From the NCBI GenBank assembly GCA_002490705.1, contig DKUO01000046.1, positions 138,282 through 202,281 of the forward strand: a stretch of DNA of 64,000 nucleotides, read 5' to 3'. A program made the translations under genes and the position numbers. This document shows, piece after piece, positions 16,064 through 24,381 of this stretch. This DNA comes from Lachnospiraceae bacterium UBA7202 (GTDB lineage Bacteria; Bacillota; Clostridia; Lachnospirales; Lachnospiraceae). The first letter of the stretch is position 1; each line of letters starts with the position of its first letter. The notes under the pieces were generated by a model. It saw only the letters and a program-made list of their open reading frames with translations. It was not told the origin of the DNA and ran no database searches.

Positions 16064-17743
16064 GTGAAAAAGTATAGCTTTTTAGCGGCGGGAAATCTGA
16101 ATATTGCGTGTCTGGGAGAGACGCGGCAGGCGGGAGAATGCAGCCATTACAGCCATCTGCTGCATAAGTTTCAGGACGACTGTTTTTTCAGAACAGAGGA
16201 TGGAACCGTCAGCTTCCTGAACGGATATGTCTACAACAAGACAGATTACGAACAGGCATATGGGTTAAACTGGGCGGAGTCGCTGACCCGCGCCCTCACG
16301 GAGGACGCCGGGGGCGCGCTGAAAAAGCTGCGGGGCGGCTTCTGCGGGTATCTGTATAACCGGAAAACGAGGGAACTGCTGGTCTACACGGACCAGATTG
16401 CGGTAAAGCCCGTGTACTACTATGTAGACGGGGATAGATGGATGGTATCCGACAGCGTGGAAGATATGGTGAGGGTTTTAAAGGATAACGGCCTTGCCTG
16501 CGAGTTTCAGGCTTTGGCGGCGCAGTATATGCTCACCTACGGCTATATGATAGACGACACCACCTTCGTCAGACAGATTCACCGTCTTCTTCCCGGGAAG
16601 TATCTGCGGGCAAAAGACGGTCAGACGTCCGTCATAAGGTATCATTTGATACAGGATATACCGCAGGCCATTTCCGAGGAGGAGGCCGTGGAGCGGATTG
16701 ATGCAGCGTTTCGGGAGGCGGTCAGGCGCGAGTTCGAGAAAGACAGGGAGTACGGTTACCGTCATTTGGTGGATCTAAGCGGCGGGCTGGACAGCCGTAT
16801 GGTGTCCTGGGTGGCTCACGAGATGGGGTATACAGAGCAACTCAACATCACCTACTGCCGGGACGGCTACCGGGACGAAAGAATTGCCAGACAGGTCGCG
16901 CTTCATCTGGGGCATGAGTATTTGTTCAAACCCTTAGATGACGGAAAGTGGATGTATGATATCGACGAGATGACTTCACAGAACAACGGCGCCGCGCTGT
17001 ACATGGGCGTGACGGGCGGCAGGCGGCTGCTTGCGGCAATTAATATGGAGTCCTTCGGCATAGAGCATACCGGTATGATCGGGGACGCCATTCTCGGAAC
17101 GCTGTACCGGGATAAGGAGTTAAGCTGCGGGAAGCCGGTATTCGGACAGAGCGCCCACTCTGAGAGGCTGCACTATTCGTTTGATGAAAAGATTCTTGAG
17201 GAATATCCCAATCAGGAAATGTTCGGCATTTACACGAGGGGGATGCTGGGGGCGTCGTCCTCCTATTTGATCAGGCAGCAGTACATTGAGACGGCCTCGC
17301 CTTTTATGGATGTGGATCTGCTGGATACGGCCTTTTCCCTTCCCTTTGACTATCGGAACCACCACCACATCTATCTGCGGTGGCTGAATGAGAAATATCC
17401 GCAGGCGGCGGAGTTTGGCTGGGAAAAGTGGGGCGGCGTTAAACCCAAGGAGAGCCATATCCTGTTTCGGAAGATGAAGACCACACAGCGGCTTTTGTGG
17501 CAGAGCTTCTGCGCCGTCACTCATATCAACAATCAGGACAGCATGAACCCCATTGATTATTGGTACGAAAAGGACAGGGGCATACAGAAGTGTTTTGCCG
17601 ATTACGTGGAGGACACCATCGACAATCCGGTTTTGGGGGATGACATGAGGAAGGATATCAGGCTTTTGCTTGCGGAGGGGAGCGTGGAAGAAAAATGTCT
17701 GGCGATCACGGTGCTGGCCATGGTGAAAAAATATTTCGGATGA
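16064..17743 (+). CDS. Asparagine-synthase-like amidotransferase
   Basis: AsnB-family protein, 559 residues: an N-terminal class II glutaminase-like half and a C-terminal ATP-pyrophosphatase half with LVDLSGGLDSRMVSW near residue 240. Family members in surface-sugar clusters (for example Pseudomonas WbpS) are proposed to amidate a uronic acid carboxyl group, which would fit the uronate predicted from the preceding genes. Oddity: AsnB enzymes use a cysteine right after the initiator Met as nucleophile, but here the GTG start gives VKKYSFL with no Cys, so free ammonia or another glutaminase may be needed. GTG 16064 has GAGAGGAAAG upstream; no ATG start is available. Substrate is inference. Confidence 0.8.
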   Translation: MKKYSFLAAGNLNIACLGETRQAGECSHYSHLLHKFQDDCFFRTEDGTVSFLNGYVYNKTDYEQAYGLNWAESLTRALTEDAGGALKKLRGGFCGYLYNRKTRELLVYTDQIAVKPVYYYVDGDRWMVSDSVEDMVRVLKDNGLACEFQALAAQYMLTYGYMIDDTTFVRQIHRLLPGKYLRAKDGQTSVIRYHLIQDIPQAISEEEAVERIDAAFREAVRREFEKDREYGYRHLVDLSGGLDSRMVSWVAHEMGYTEQLNITYCRDGYRDERIARQVALHLGHEYLFKPLDDGKWMYDIDEMTSQNNGAALYMGVTGGRRLLAAINMESFGIEHTGMIGDAILGTLYRDKELSCGKPVFGQSAHSERLHYSFDEKILEEYPNQEMFGIYTRGMLGASSSYLIRQQYIETASPFMDVDLLDTAFSLPFDYRNHHHIYLRWLNEKYPQAAEFGWEKWGGVKPKESHILFRKMKTTQRLLWQSFCAVTHINNQDSMNPIDYWYEKDRGIQKCFADYVEDTIDNPVLGDDMRKDIRLLLAEGSVEEKCLAITVLAMVKKYFG

Positions 17744-19017
17744 GGGAGAAAACGGAACTGTATCTGATTACGCAGGATTATCCCTACGGACATCTGGAGG
17801 ATTCCTTTATCGGGCCGGAATATCCTTATCTGTGCGAGCGCTTTCATGTATCCATGATAGCCGCCGAGGTGGCTCCTGCGGCAAAGCTTCGGCCGGAAGC
17901 GGAGATTCGGGAGAAGGGCATGGAGGCATGTATCATCCCCACGAGACAGAGCGCGGGTGAAAAGCTCCTCTCGCTGCTTCGATTTCTTCTGGAAAAGGAC
18001 TGCTATAGGGAGCTTGCTTCGATTTGGAAGAGTGGAGAGAGAATTCCGCAGAGGATTTACCGGGCGCTGATGTTCGGCGCGGCGGCGGAGACTTTTTACC
18101 GCAGGTTAAAGAAGCGGATCTCCTTGACAAAGAATACGCGGGCTCTTTTTTACTTCTACTGGTTTGACTATAAGTGCTTCGGGCTGGTCATGCACAGACG
18201 CAGGTTTCCGAATATAAAGATCGTGTCGAGAACTCATGGCTATGAGCTGTATGACGAGAGGGAGCTCTACGGCAGACAATTCTTTAAGCCGCAGACGGAC
18301 GCGGGACTTAAGCGCTTGATCTTTGCGGCGCAGTTTGCGAAGGACTACTATCTCGCGAGATACCGCCTGACGGACGGAGAGAAATATCCACTGCACCGGC
18401 TGGGCGTGCCAGACAAAGGCGTGACGGGCGAAGGCAGAAGAGCGGCGTACCGCGGCGGCAGCGAGTTTTTGCTTTTAAGCTGTTCCGACACCGGGCAGGT
18501 AAAGCGGATTGATCGAATCATTGACGGACTGGCGGCCGTGACGACGGCAAAGGTACATTGGGTGCATATCGGCGGCGGGGAAAATCTTGCCGGTCTGCGG
18601 GAGCAGGCGCAGAAAAAGCTGGACGGCAAGGACAATATCCGATATGAATTCGCGGGAACGCTGCTCAACACGGAAGTGATCGCATATTACAGGGCCCATT
18701 ACGTGGGATGTCTGATTACCACGACGCAGAGCGAAGGCGGTTCTCCGGTGGCTGTGCAGGAGGCGCTCTCTTTCGGCGTTCCGGTGATTGCCACGGCGGT
18801 GGGAGAACTGAGGCAGATGGTGGAGGGAAACGGCATTCTGCTGTCTGAGAAGCCCACAGCGGAGGAGACGGCGCAGGCTGTCGAGAGGATGGCAGGGTGT
18901 TACGGCACGGACGATTATTTTCAGATGTGTGAAAAGTCACTCGGGATATTTGAAGAAAAATTTGATGAGCGGCGCAATTTTACTGCGCTTGCGGAGGAGC
19001 TTACACAGTTATGGTAA
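17740..19017 (+). CDS. GT4 family glycosyltransferase
   Basis: Retaining GT-B glycosyltransferase, 425 residues. Seen: RTHGYELYDE in the middle (the conserved His/Gly segment at the domain hinge), LLLSCSDTGQVKRIDRIIDGL at the start of the second domain, and TTTQSEGGSPVAVQEALSFG, a clear E-x7-E nucleotide-sugar site. The ATG at 17740 overlaps the upstream stop (ATGA), so translation is coupled to the asparagine-synthase-like gene. The 3' end overlaps the next gene by 7 nt. Substrate unknown. Confidence 0.87.
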   Translation: MREKTELYLITQDYPYGHLEDSFIGPEYPYLCERFHVSMIAAEVAPAAKLRPEAEIREKGMEACIIPTRQSAGEKLLSLLRFLLEKDCYRELASIWKSGERIPQRIYRALMFGAAAETFYRRLKKRISLTKNTRALFYFYWFDYKCFGLVMHRRRFPNIKIVSRTHGYELYDERELYGRQFFKPQTDAGLKRLIFAAQFAKDYYLARYRLTDGEKYPLHRLGVPDKGVTGEGRRAAYRGGSEFLLLSCSDTGQVKRIDRIIDGLAAVTTAKVHWVHIGGGENLAGLREQAQKKLDGKDNIRYEFAGTLLNTEVIAYYRAHYVGCLITTTQSEGGSPVAVQEALSFGVPVIATAVGELRQMVEGNGILLSEKPTAEETAQAVERMAGCYGTDDYFQMCEKSLGIFEEKFDERRNFTALAEELTQLW

Positions 19018-20390
19018 AATATAAGATCGAGGAACTGGATTTTTTGTTCATCTACGAGCATAAGGTCAGAGAACTGGAAAATCTGTGTCTCTTAAAATAC
19101 GAACTGGACCGCCGGGGCTACCGGGTGAAGATTGTCCACATCGAGGACGCAGAGGCTTTAAAGGCGATGCGACCGATCTATCACACCAAGGTGGTGGTAA
19201 CCATGGCGTGTTATCAGAACAGCTCTATCGAGTGGCATACGAAAAATTTTGTCAAATTTGATAAGCTGATTGATATGCAGTGGGAAAATATCGTGTTTCC
19301 CATGGATGAAAAAGACACGAAGGCGTATAAGAACTACTCCGGTGTGGCCAAGGATGTGGTCCGCGTTTCCTGGGGTGAAATGAATAAAAAGCGTATGCTG
19401 GATGTGGCGAAGATGGACCCGAAGAAAGTGAAGCTGATCGGGCATGTGGGAATGGACTTTCTGCGGGAGGAACTGCGGGGCTATTATTGCTCCAAGGAAG
19501 CGGTGCTTTCCGAGTACGGGATTCCCGCGGACAAGAAGATTTTTCTTTTCGTCTCTCCCTATTTTTCCGACCATCATACCGAAGAGTATCTGGTGGAAAT
19601 GTGTAAACGGTTCGGCGAGGGCTGGCGGTATTACTATCAGGACTGTATGCTTCCCTCCAAGAAGATTATCCTTGACTGGATCGGGCGAATCTGTGAGAAA
19701 CGGGAGGACGTGGTGTTTGTCTACAGGCCGCACCCCGGAGAGGAGAGCGCGCAGGCCGATGAAATGACAAAGAAGTATCCCAACTTCAAGGTGATCGGCG
19801 ATCTGTCTGTCAAGCAGTGGATTCTGATCAGCGATAAGGTCTATACGGGGAACAGTTCTACCTTTGTGGAGGCCTTTTTCGGGAAAAAGATGTGTTATCT
19901 GCTGTTCCCGGTGCCGGTGCCCGCAGATTATGAGCTGGCCTTTTTGAAGGAGGCGGATAAGATTTCCGATTACACGGAGTTTGAGAAGACCACCGGTCAG
20001 GACGACAGACCCTTCCCGGTCAGCGAGAAGCTGATCGACGAGGTGTATACCATTGACTGGGGGAAGCCCAGCTACGTGAAGTTTGCGGATATGGCGGAGG
20101 AAGTCTTGAAAGACCCTTACTATAATCTGACGAGGGAACAGCTGAAAGCCTACTATCACAAGATGGGCCCGGCGGAAAAACTCACAAAAGCGCTGACGAA
20201 GATCACGCCTCTCTATAATGTCTATCTGACCATGCTGGAGAGCGGTAAGCCAAAGTGGAGGTGGCTGGAGGAAAAGCGCAGGGCAAGAAGAGAGCTGGAG
20301 CAGGTGGCCCACGACTTTGAGAAGACAAGCGATGAGGAGATTGCGGGAATCATCGCGAAGATTGCAGGGGAATTGGAGAAAAAGAGATAA
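19011..20390 (+). CDS. Surface carbohydrate biosynthesis protein, GT-B / glycerophosphotransferase-like
   Basis: Predicted GT-B-fold transferase, 459 residues, of a type found in surface-carbohydrate clusters and resembling the second domain of CDP-glycerol glycerophosphotransferases and Kdo transferases. Seen: VFVYRPHPGEE (an HPGE-type motif near residue 240) and KVYTGNSSTFVEAFFGKKMC, comparable to the SS-T/E nucleotide-binding loop of that superfamily; the last 60 residues are charged and probably helical. It stands just before the cytidylyltransferase-aldolase-phosphatase group, so it is the best nearby candidate to transfer the CMP-activated sugar. That link is inference. It overlaps the GT4 by 7 nt. 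Confidence 0.65.
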   Translation: MVKYKIEELDFLFIYEHKVRELENLCLLKYELDRRGYRVKIVHIEDAEALKAMRPIYHTKVVVTMACYQNSSIEWHTKNFVKFDKLIDMQWENIVFPMDEKDTKAYKNYSGVAKDVVRVSWGEMNKKRMLDVAKMDPKKVKLIGHVGMDFLREELRGYYCSKEAVLSEYGIPADKKIFLFVSPYFSDHHTEEYLVEMCKRFGEGWRYYYQDCMLPSKKIILDWIGRICEKREDVVFVYRPHPGEESAQADEMTKKYPNFKVIGDLSVKQWILISDKVYTGNSSTFVEAFFGKKMCYLLFPVPVPADYELAFLKEADKISDYTEFEKTTGQDDRPFPVSEKLIDEVYTIDWGKPSYVKFADMAEEVLKDPYYNLTREQLKAYYHKMGPAEKLTKALTKITPLYNVYLTMLESGKPKWRWLEEKRRARRELEQVAHDFEKTSDEEIAGIIAKIAGELEKKR

Positions 20391-20416
20391 AGAAATCCAT
20401 GAAGGAGGAGAATGAC

Positions 20417-21097
20417 ATGAGTGATAAAATTACAGCAGTAGTACCGGTAAAGGGGAACAGTTCCAGACTGCCAAACAAGAACATACTGCCCTTTGGCAAT
20501 TCCAATTTATTACAGCACAAAATCGAGCAGCTAAAGCAGGTGAAGGGACTGCACGAGATCATCGTCTCATCGGATTCCGACGAAATGCTTGCAATCGGGG
20601 AAAAATGCGGCGTGAAAGCGATCAAGAGGCCAACCCAGTATGCCGATGAATCCGTGCCTTTCGGCATGTTTTTGGAGTATCTGTGCGATACGATTGAGGG
20701 AGACCATCTTCTGTATGCCTGCGCCACCTCGCCCTGTGTGGAGCCTTATCTGTATGAGAAGGCGATTCAGGTATATTTTGAAAAGCTGAAGGAGGGATAC
20801 GATTCCCTGATCACGGTATCTCCCTACCAGACCTATCTGATGGACGATAAGGGCCCTCTGAATTTCAAGATGGGGCTGGAGCATAAAAATTCCGAGCAGC
20901 TGCCCATGATGTATCATTTTACGAACGGCATTGATCTGGCGCCCACCGAGAAGGTGCGGGAGTGGCATTACAATTACGGCCCCAAATATTATCAGCTGGT
21001 GATCAATAAGCGCGAGGCGGCGGATATCGACGATTTGTATGATTATGAGATGGCGAAGGCGCTCTACGCGATGAAGGATCCCAACCCGACGAGGTAA
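20417..21097 (+). CDS. Acylneuraminate/Kdo-type cytidylyltransferase family protein
   Basis: Sugar-acid cytidylyltransferase of the NeuA/KdsB superfamily: CTP plus a 2-keto sugar acid gives CMP-sugar. Seen: AVVPVKGNSSRLPNKNI at residues 6-22, the modified P-loop of the family, then IIVSSDSDEML and HLLYACATSPCVEPYLYEKA, and a C-terminal ADIDDLYDYEMAKAL. Length (226) is normal for NeuA-like domains. ATG 20417 is chosen because AGGAGGAG lies 6 nt upstream. It is followed after 2 nt by the HMGL-like aldolase and then a KdsC-like phosphatase, which together suggest synthesis of an unusual CMP-keto sugar. No neuB, kdsA or kdsB gene is present in the window. Confidence 0.86.
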   Translation: MSDKITAVVPVKGNSSRLPNKNILPFGNSNLLQHKIEQLKQVKGLHEIIVSSDSDEMLAIGEKCGVKAIKRPTQYADESVPFGMFLEYLCDTIEGDHLLYACATSPCVEPYLYEKAIQVYFEKLKEGYDSLITVSPYQTYLMDDKGPLNFKMGLEHKNSEQLPMMYHFTNGIDLAPTEKVREWHYNYGPKYYQLVINKREAADIDDLYDYEMAKALYAMKDPNPTR

Positions 21098-21099
21098 CG

Positions 21100-22671
21100 A
21101 TGAAGAATATTAAATTATTGGACTGTACCCTCCGTGACGGCGGGTACATCAACGATTGGAATTTCGGCTATCATACGATTCGCAGCATCATCAGGCAGCT
21201 TGTGGAGTCCCAGGTGGACTATGTGGAGATCGGCTTTCTGCGAAACTGCGAGTATGACCGGGATAAATCGCTGTATAACAATTGTAGTGAAATGATTCCC
21301 GTATTGCCTGAAAAGAGAGGCAATACGATGTTTACGGCCATGGCGCTGCACAATAAATATGATATCGACAAGCTGGAAGAGTACGATGGAAAAACCATCG
21401 ACGCCATCCGCGTGACATTCCATGACTATGATATCGACGAGGGACTGGCGTTCATTGAGAAAGCGAAGAACAAAGGCTACAAGGTGTTCTGCAATCCCAT
21501 CAATATCATGGGGTATTCCGATGAAATGATCTTGGAGCTGCTCGCGAAGGTGAACCGGATTCAGCCTTATGCCTTTTCCATCGTGGATACCTTCGGCTCC
21601 ATGATGAAGTCTGACCTGCTGCGCATCTACTCGCTGGTTGAGCATAATCTGGACAAATCCATTGTAATCGGGCTGCATCTGCACGAGAATCTGGCGCTGT
21701 CCTATTCGTTAGCGCAGGAGTTTATCGCCATGAAGGCCAGCGAGAGAAAGAGTGTGATTGACGCCTCCATGCTCGGCATGGGAAGAACGCCGGGAAATCT
21801 GTGCATGGAGCTGATCATGGATTACATGAACCGGACGCAGGGGTCCGTCTATGATGTGAACCCTGTGCTGGATGGGATTGACGATTACATTATTCAACTG
21901 AAACAGATAGAGCCCTGGGGCTACAGTACCCCCTATGCGCTGTCGGCCAAGTTCAATCTGCACAGAAACTATGCGGAGTACCTGATCGGCAAGGGGCGCC
22001 TTAGGGCCAAACAGATCAACCAGATTCTGGCGGGGATCGAGGCGGAGAAGAAGACGGCCTACGACGAGGCTTATATCGAGGAGCTGTACCAGAAATACCA
22101 GAATCATGAGGTAGACGACTCCAAGTTGCTTGGTGTGCTGGGAGAGCAGGTAAAGGGAAGAAAACTCCTGATTTTGGCGCCGGGCGCAAGCATACGCAGA
22201 CAGCGGGAAGAGATAGAGGCGTTTATCAGGGAACAGAAGCCGGTGGTATTTGCCGCGAATTTTGTGCCGGCAGATTTTTCGGCGGACTATGTTTTTTGCT
22301 CCAATGCCATGCGCTATGACGCTCTGGAGGAGAAGCGGCAGGAGAGCACAGTGCTGATTACGTCAAATCTGACGGATGTATGCGAGGAGCCGAAGGTGCT
22401 CAACTATGCGGACCTTTCTTTTGATGAGAAGGGCGTCTGTGACAACTGTGTGATCATGCTGATGAAGCTTTTGATCAGGCTGAAAGCGAAACAGGTGTAT
22501 GTGGCCGGGTTTGACGGCTATCAGAAAGAGGGCGGCAACTATGTCACTTCCTACATGGCCAGCCAGCACACGAAAGGCATGGAGGAAAATATCAGAAACC
22601 GGGCTTATGTGGAGGACATCCGCAAGCAGATAGAGATTGTGTTTTTAACGGATTCCTTATATAATGGATAG
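21100..22671 (+). CDS. HMGL-like (DRE-TIM) aldolase with extra C-terminal domain
   Basis: Two-domain protein of 523 residues. Residues about 1-300 are a DRE-TIM metallolyase/aldolase barrel like HMG-CoA lyase or 4-hydroxy-2-oxovalerate aldolase. Seen: DCTLRDGGYINDW (catalytic Arg-Asp), YVEIGFLRN, GLHLHEN near 192 (metal-binding HxH) and LGMGRTPGNLCMEL. Residues about 340-523 form a separate Rossmann-like domain starting GRKLLILAPGASI, reminiscent of DUF115/sialyltransferase-like nucleotide-binding folds. Between a CMP-sugar synthetase and a KdsC-like phosphatase, it probably makes or cleaves a C-C bond with pyruvate to form a 2-keto acid, replacing NeuB/KdsA. That is inference; the barrel family call is firm. 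Confidence 0.8.
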   Translation: MKNIKLLDCTLRDGGYINDWNFGYHTIRSIIRQLVESQVDYVEIGFLRNCEYDRDKSLYNNCSEMIPVLPEKRGNTMFTAMALHNKYDIDKLEEYDGKTIDAIRVTFHDYDIDEGLAFIEKAKNKGYKVFCNPINIMGYSDEMILELLAKVNRIQPYAFSIVDTFGSMMKSDLLRIYSLVEHNLDKSIVIGLHLHENLALSYSLAQEFIAMKASERKSVIDASMLGMGRTPGNLCMELIMDYMNRTQGSVYDVNPVLDGIDDYIIQLKQIEPWGYSTPYALSAKFNLHRNYAEYLIGKGRLRAKQINQILAGIEAEKKTAYDEAYIEELYQKYQNHEVDDSKLLGVLGEQVKGRKLLILAPGASIRRQREEIEAFIREQKPVVFAANFVPADFSADYVFCSNAMRYDALEEKRQESTVLITSNLTDVCEEPKVLNYADLSFDEKGVCDNCVIMLMKLLIRLKAKQVYVAGFDGYQKEGGNYVTSYMASQHTKGMEENIRNRAYVEDIRKQIEIVFLTDSLYNG

Positions 22672-22699
22672 AGCGCGAAAAGACAGAAGGGACCGGGAC

Positions 22700-23233
22700 A
22701 TGCTGTTAGACAAGAAACGTGTAGAGCAAATTAAATATTTGGTGATCGATGTGGACGGCACTATGACGGATGCCGGTATTTATTATGACGACCACGGCAA
22801 TGAGCTGAAAAAATTCTGCACGAAGGACGGGGCCGGCTTTTTCGCGGCGCATTATGCGGGGATAAAGCTGATGGTACTGACCGGCAGGGAATGTCAGGCG
22901 ACAACCCGCAGGATGCAGGAGATGAAGTTTGATTACATTGTGCAGAATATCAGGGACAAAGCCGCCTATCTGGAGGACTTCATGAAACAGAACGGGATAC
23001 GGCGGGAGGAGATCGGCTATATCGGAGACGATCTGAATGATCTGCCGCCCATGAAGCTCTGCGGTTTTGCGGGGTGCCCTGCGGACGCCTGCGAGGAAGT
23101 GAAGGCTTACGCCGATTATGTGGCAGATGTCAAGGGCGGAAGCGGCGCGGTCCGGGATGTGATCTGCGCGATGATGAGGGCGCGGGGAGACTGGGAGCAG
23201 GCTGTCTCGGCAGTGTATGGGATTGGGATATAA
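22700..23233 (+). CDS. KdsC-like HAD phosphatase
   Basis: HAD-family phosphatase of the KdsC type (removes the phosphate of Kdo-8-phosphate or nonulosonate-9-phosphate), cytoplasmic and normally tetrameric. Seen: VIDVDGTMTDAGIYYDDHG with the nucleophile Asp17 and Asp19, KDGAGFFAAHYAGIKLMVLTG with the Thr/Gly motif, and YIGDDLNDLPPM, the metal-binding aspartates. At 177 residues it has no cap domain, as expected. ATG 22700 has AAGGGA 7 nt upstream; ATG 22664 overlaps the aldolase gene. Its position after the aldolase and cytidylyltransferase suggests it dephosphorylates their shared keto-sugar intermediate. Confidence 0.88.
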   Translation: MLLDKKRVEQIKYLVIDVDGTMTDAGIYYDDHGNELKKFCTKDGAGFFAAHYAGIKLMVLTGRECQATTRRMQEMKFDYIVQNIRDKAAYLEDFMKQNGIRREEIGYIGDDLNDLPPMKLCGFAGCPADACEEVKAYADYVADVKGGSGAVRDVICAMMRARGDWEQAVSAVYGIGI

Positions 23234-23244
23234 CGGGGTAGAGT

Positions 23245-24369
23245 ATGCAGCCGAGAATGAATGTCTATCTGACAACTGCAAAAAGGGTATTCCGATATGC
23301 TTATCCGGTGATTTGCTCGCTTTTTGAGCAGAATGCAGATTCCGAGGTGTATTTGTATCTTGTCTCCGAGAATCTGGAGGAGAGCGACGTCCGCGCGGAG
23401 CGGGAACTGGCGGCCCGTTACGGGGGACATATCGTTATCCTGCGCTTTGACGAGGAGATGGCGCGGGGGAAAATCGTATCCGCGTCCGATCACTGGCCCC
23501 TCGGAACGCTTGGCTGCTACTGGCTTTTTCACAAACTGCTGCCTGATGATGTGGATAGAATCCTTGCGCTGGAGTCGGACGCTGTGGTGACAGGGCCGCT
23601 CCGGGAGTTTTATGATACGGATTTGACGGGGTACTATGCGGCGTGTCCCGATGCGGAGCATAAACCGGCGGCGCACCGGGAGCTGATGAAGAGACTTAAT
23701 GGCGACCTGCTTACCTTTGTCGTGTCTGTTTATGACGTGCAGGCGATTAGACGGGATTTTTCGCTGGATCAGATTTTGGAGACGGATCGCTATGTGGTGC
23801 GGGAATTCGGACATTCCCAACAGGAGCTGACGTTCGGCATCCTGTTTCGGGACAGGATCAAGTTCCTGCCGGCCGCCGATTTGTGTGTGGAGGAGAACAG
23901 CCAGTCCATGGCGGCTATGGGAATTGACTATCTGATGGCGTGTGAAGAGACCTGTAAGGCGCTTCATTTTTCCTCTACGGCACAGAAGGAGAAGCCGTGG
24001 AATCCGGTGTATCTCATGCCGGGCTATGCAAAATGGTGGCGTTATGCGAAAGAAAGCCCTTATTATCAGGCATATTTTGAGGAGCAGTGGAAGACCTACG
24101 AGAAAAAGCGCATGGAGACAGAAGCGCTTAAGAAAAATATCACCTATAAGAATGTGCTGCTCATGACGCTTACGGTGTATGCGGTTTTGATGCTGGCGGC
24201 AGGAATTGGGATTATGGGAACGTCAAAGGGGTTTGGCGCATGGCAGATTTTTGTGTGGGCAGCCGTTACGTTCGGCCTGCTTGCGGCATCTTTAGCGGCC
24301 GCGGTGGCAGTACGGCGGGCGGGCATATGGATGACCGGACGAAAGACTGCACAGGGCGGTAAGGGATAA
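23245..24369 (+). CDS. GT8-like glycosyltransferase with C-terminal membrane helices
   Basis: Predicted family 8 (GT-A, retaining) glycosyltransferase. Seen: MNVYLTTAKRVFRYAYPVICSL at the start, LGCYWLFHKLLPDDVDRILALESDAVV in the middle, where GT8 normally has LYLDxD; here the metal site reads ESD. GYYAACPDAEHK follows. The last 75 residues hold two hydrophobic helices (about 303-324 and 331-356), unusual for GT8, so the enzyme is probably membrane-anchored at its C terminus. ATG 23245 has GGGG 6 nt upstream; ATG 23257 is possible. The donor is unknown, and the altered DxD lowers certainty about catalytic activity. Confidence 0.72.
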   Translation: MQPRMNVYLTTAKRVFRYAYPVICSLFEQNADSEVYLYLVSENLEESDVRAERELAARYGGHIVILRFDEEMARGKIVSASDHWPLGTLGCYWLFHKLLPDDVDRILALESDAVVTGPLREFYDTDLTGYYAACPDAEHKPAAHRELMKRLNGDLLTFVVSVYDVQAIRRDFSLDQILETDRYVVREFGHSQQELTFGILFRDRIKFLPAADLCVEENSQSMAAMGIDYLMACEETCKALHFSSTAQKEKPWNPVYLMPGYAKWWRYAKESPYYQAYFEEQWKTYEKKRMETEALKKNITYKNVLLMTLTVYAVLMLAAGIGIMGTSKGFGAWQIFVWAAVTFGLLAASLAAAVAVRRAGIWMTGRKTAQGGKG

Positions 24370-24381
24370 AGGGAAAGAAAA

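Noticed and set aside
19158..20312. 384-codon minus-strand open frame
   Set aside because: Antisense to the surface carbohydrate gene; low-complexity His/Leu-rich translation with no domain.
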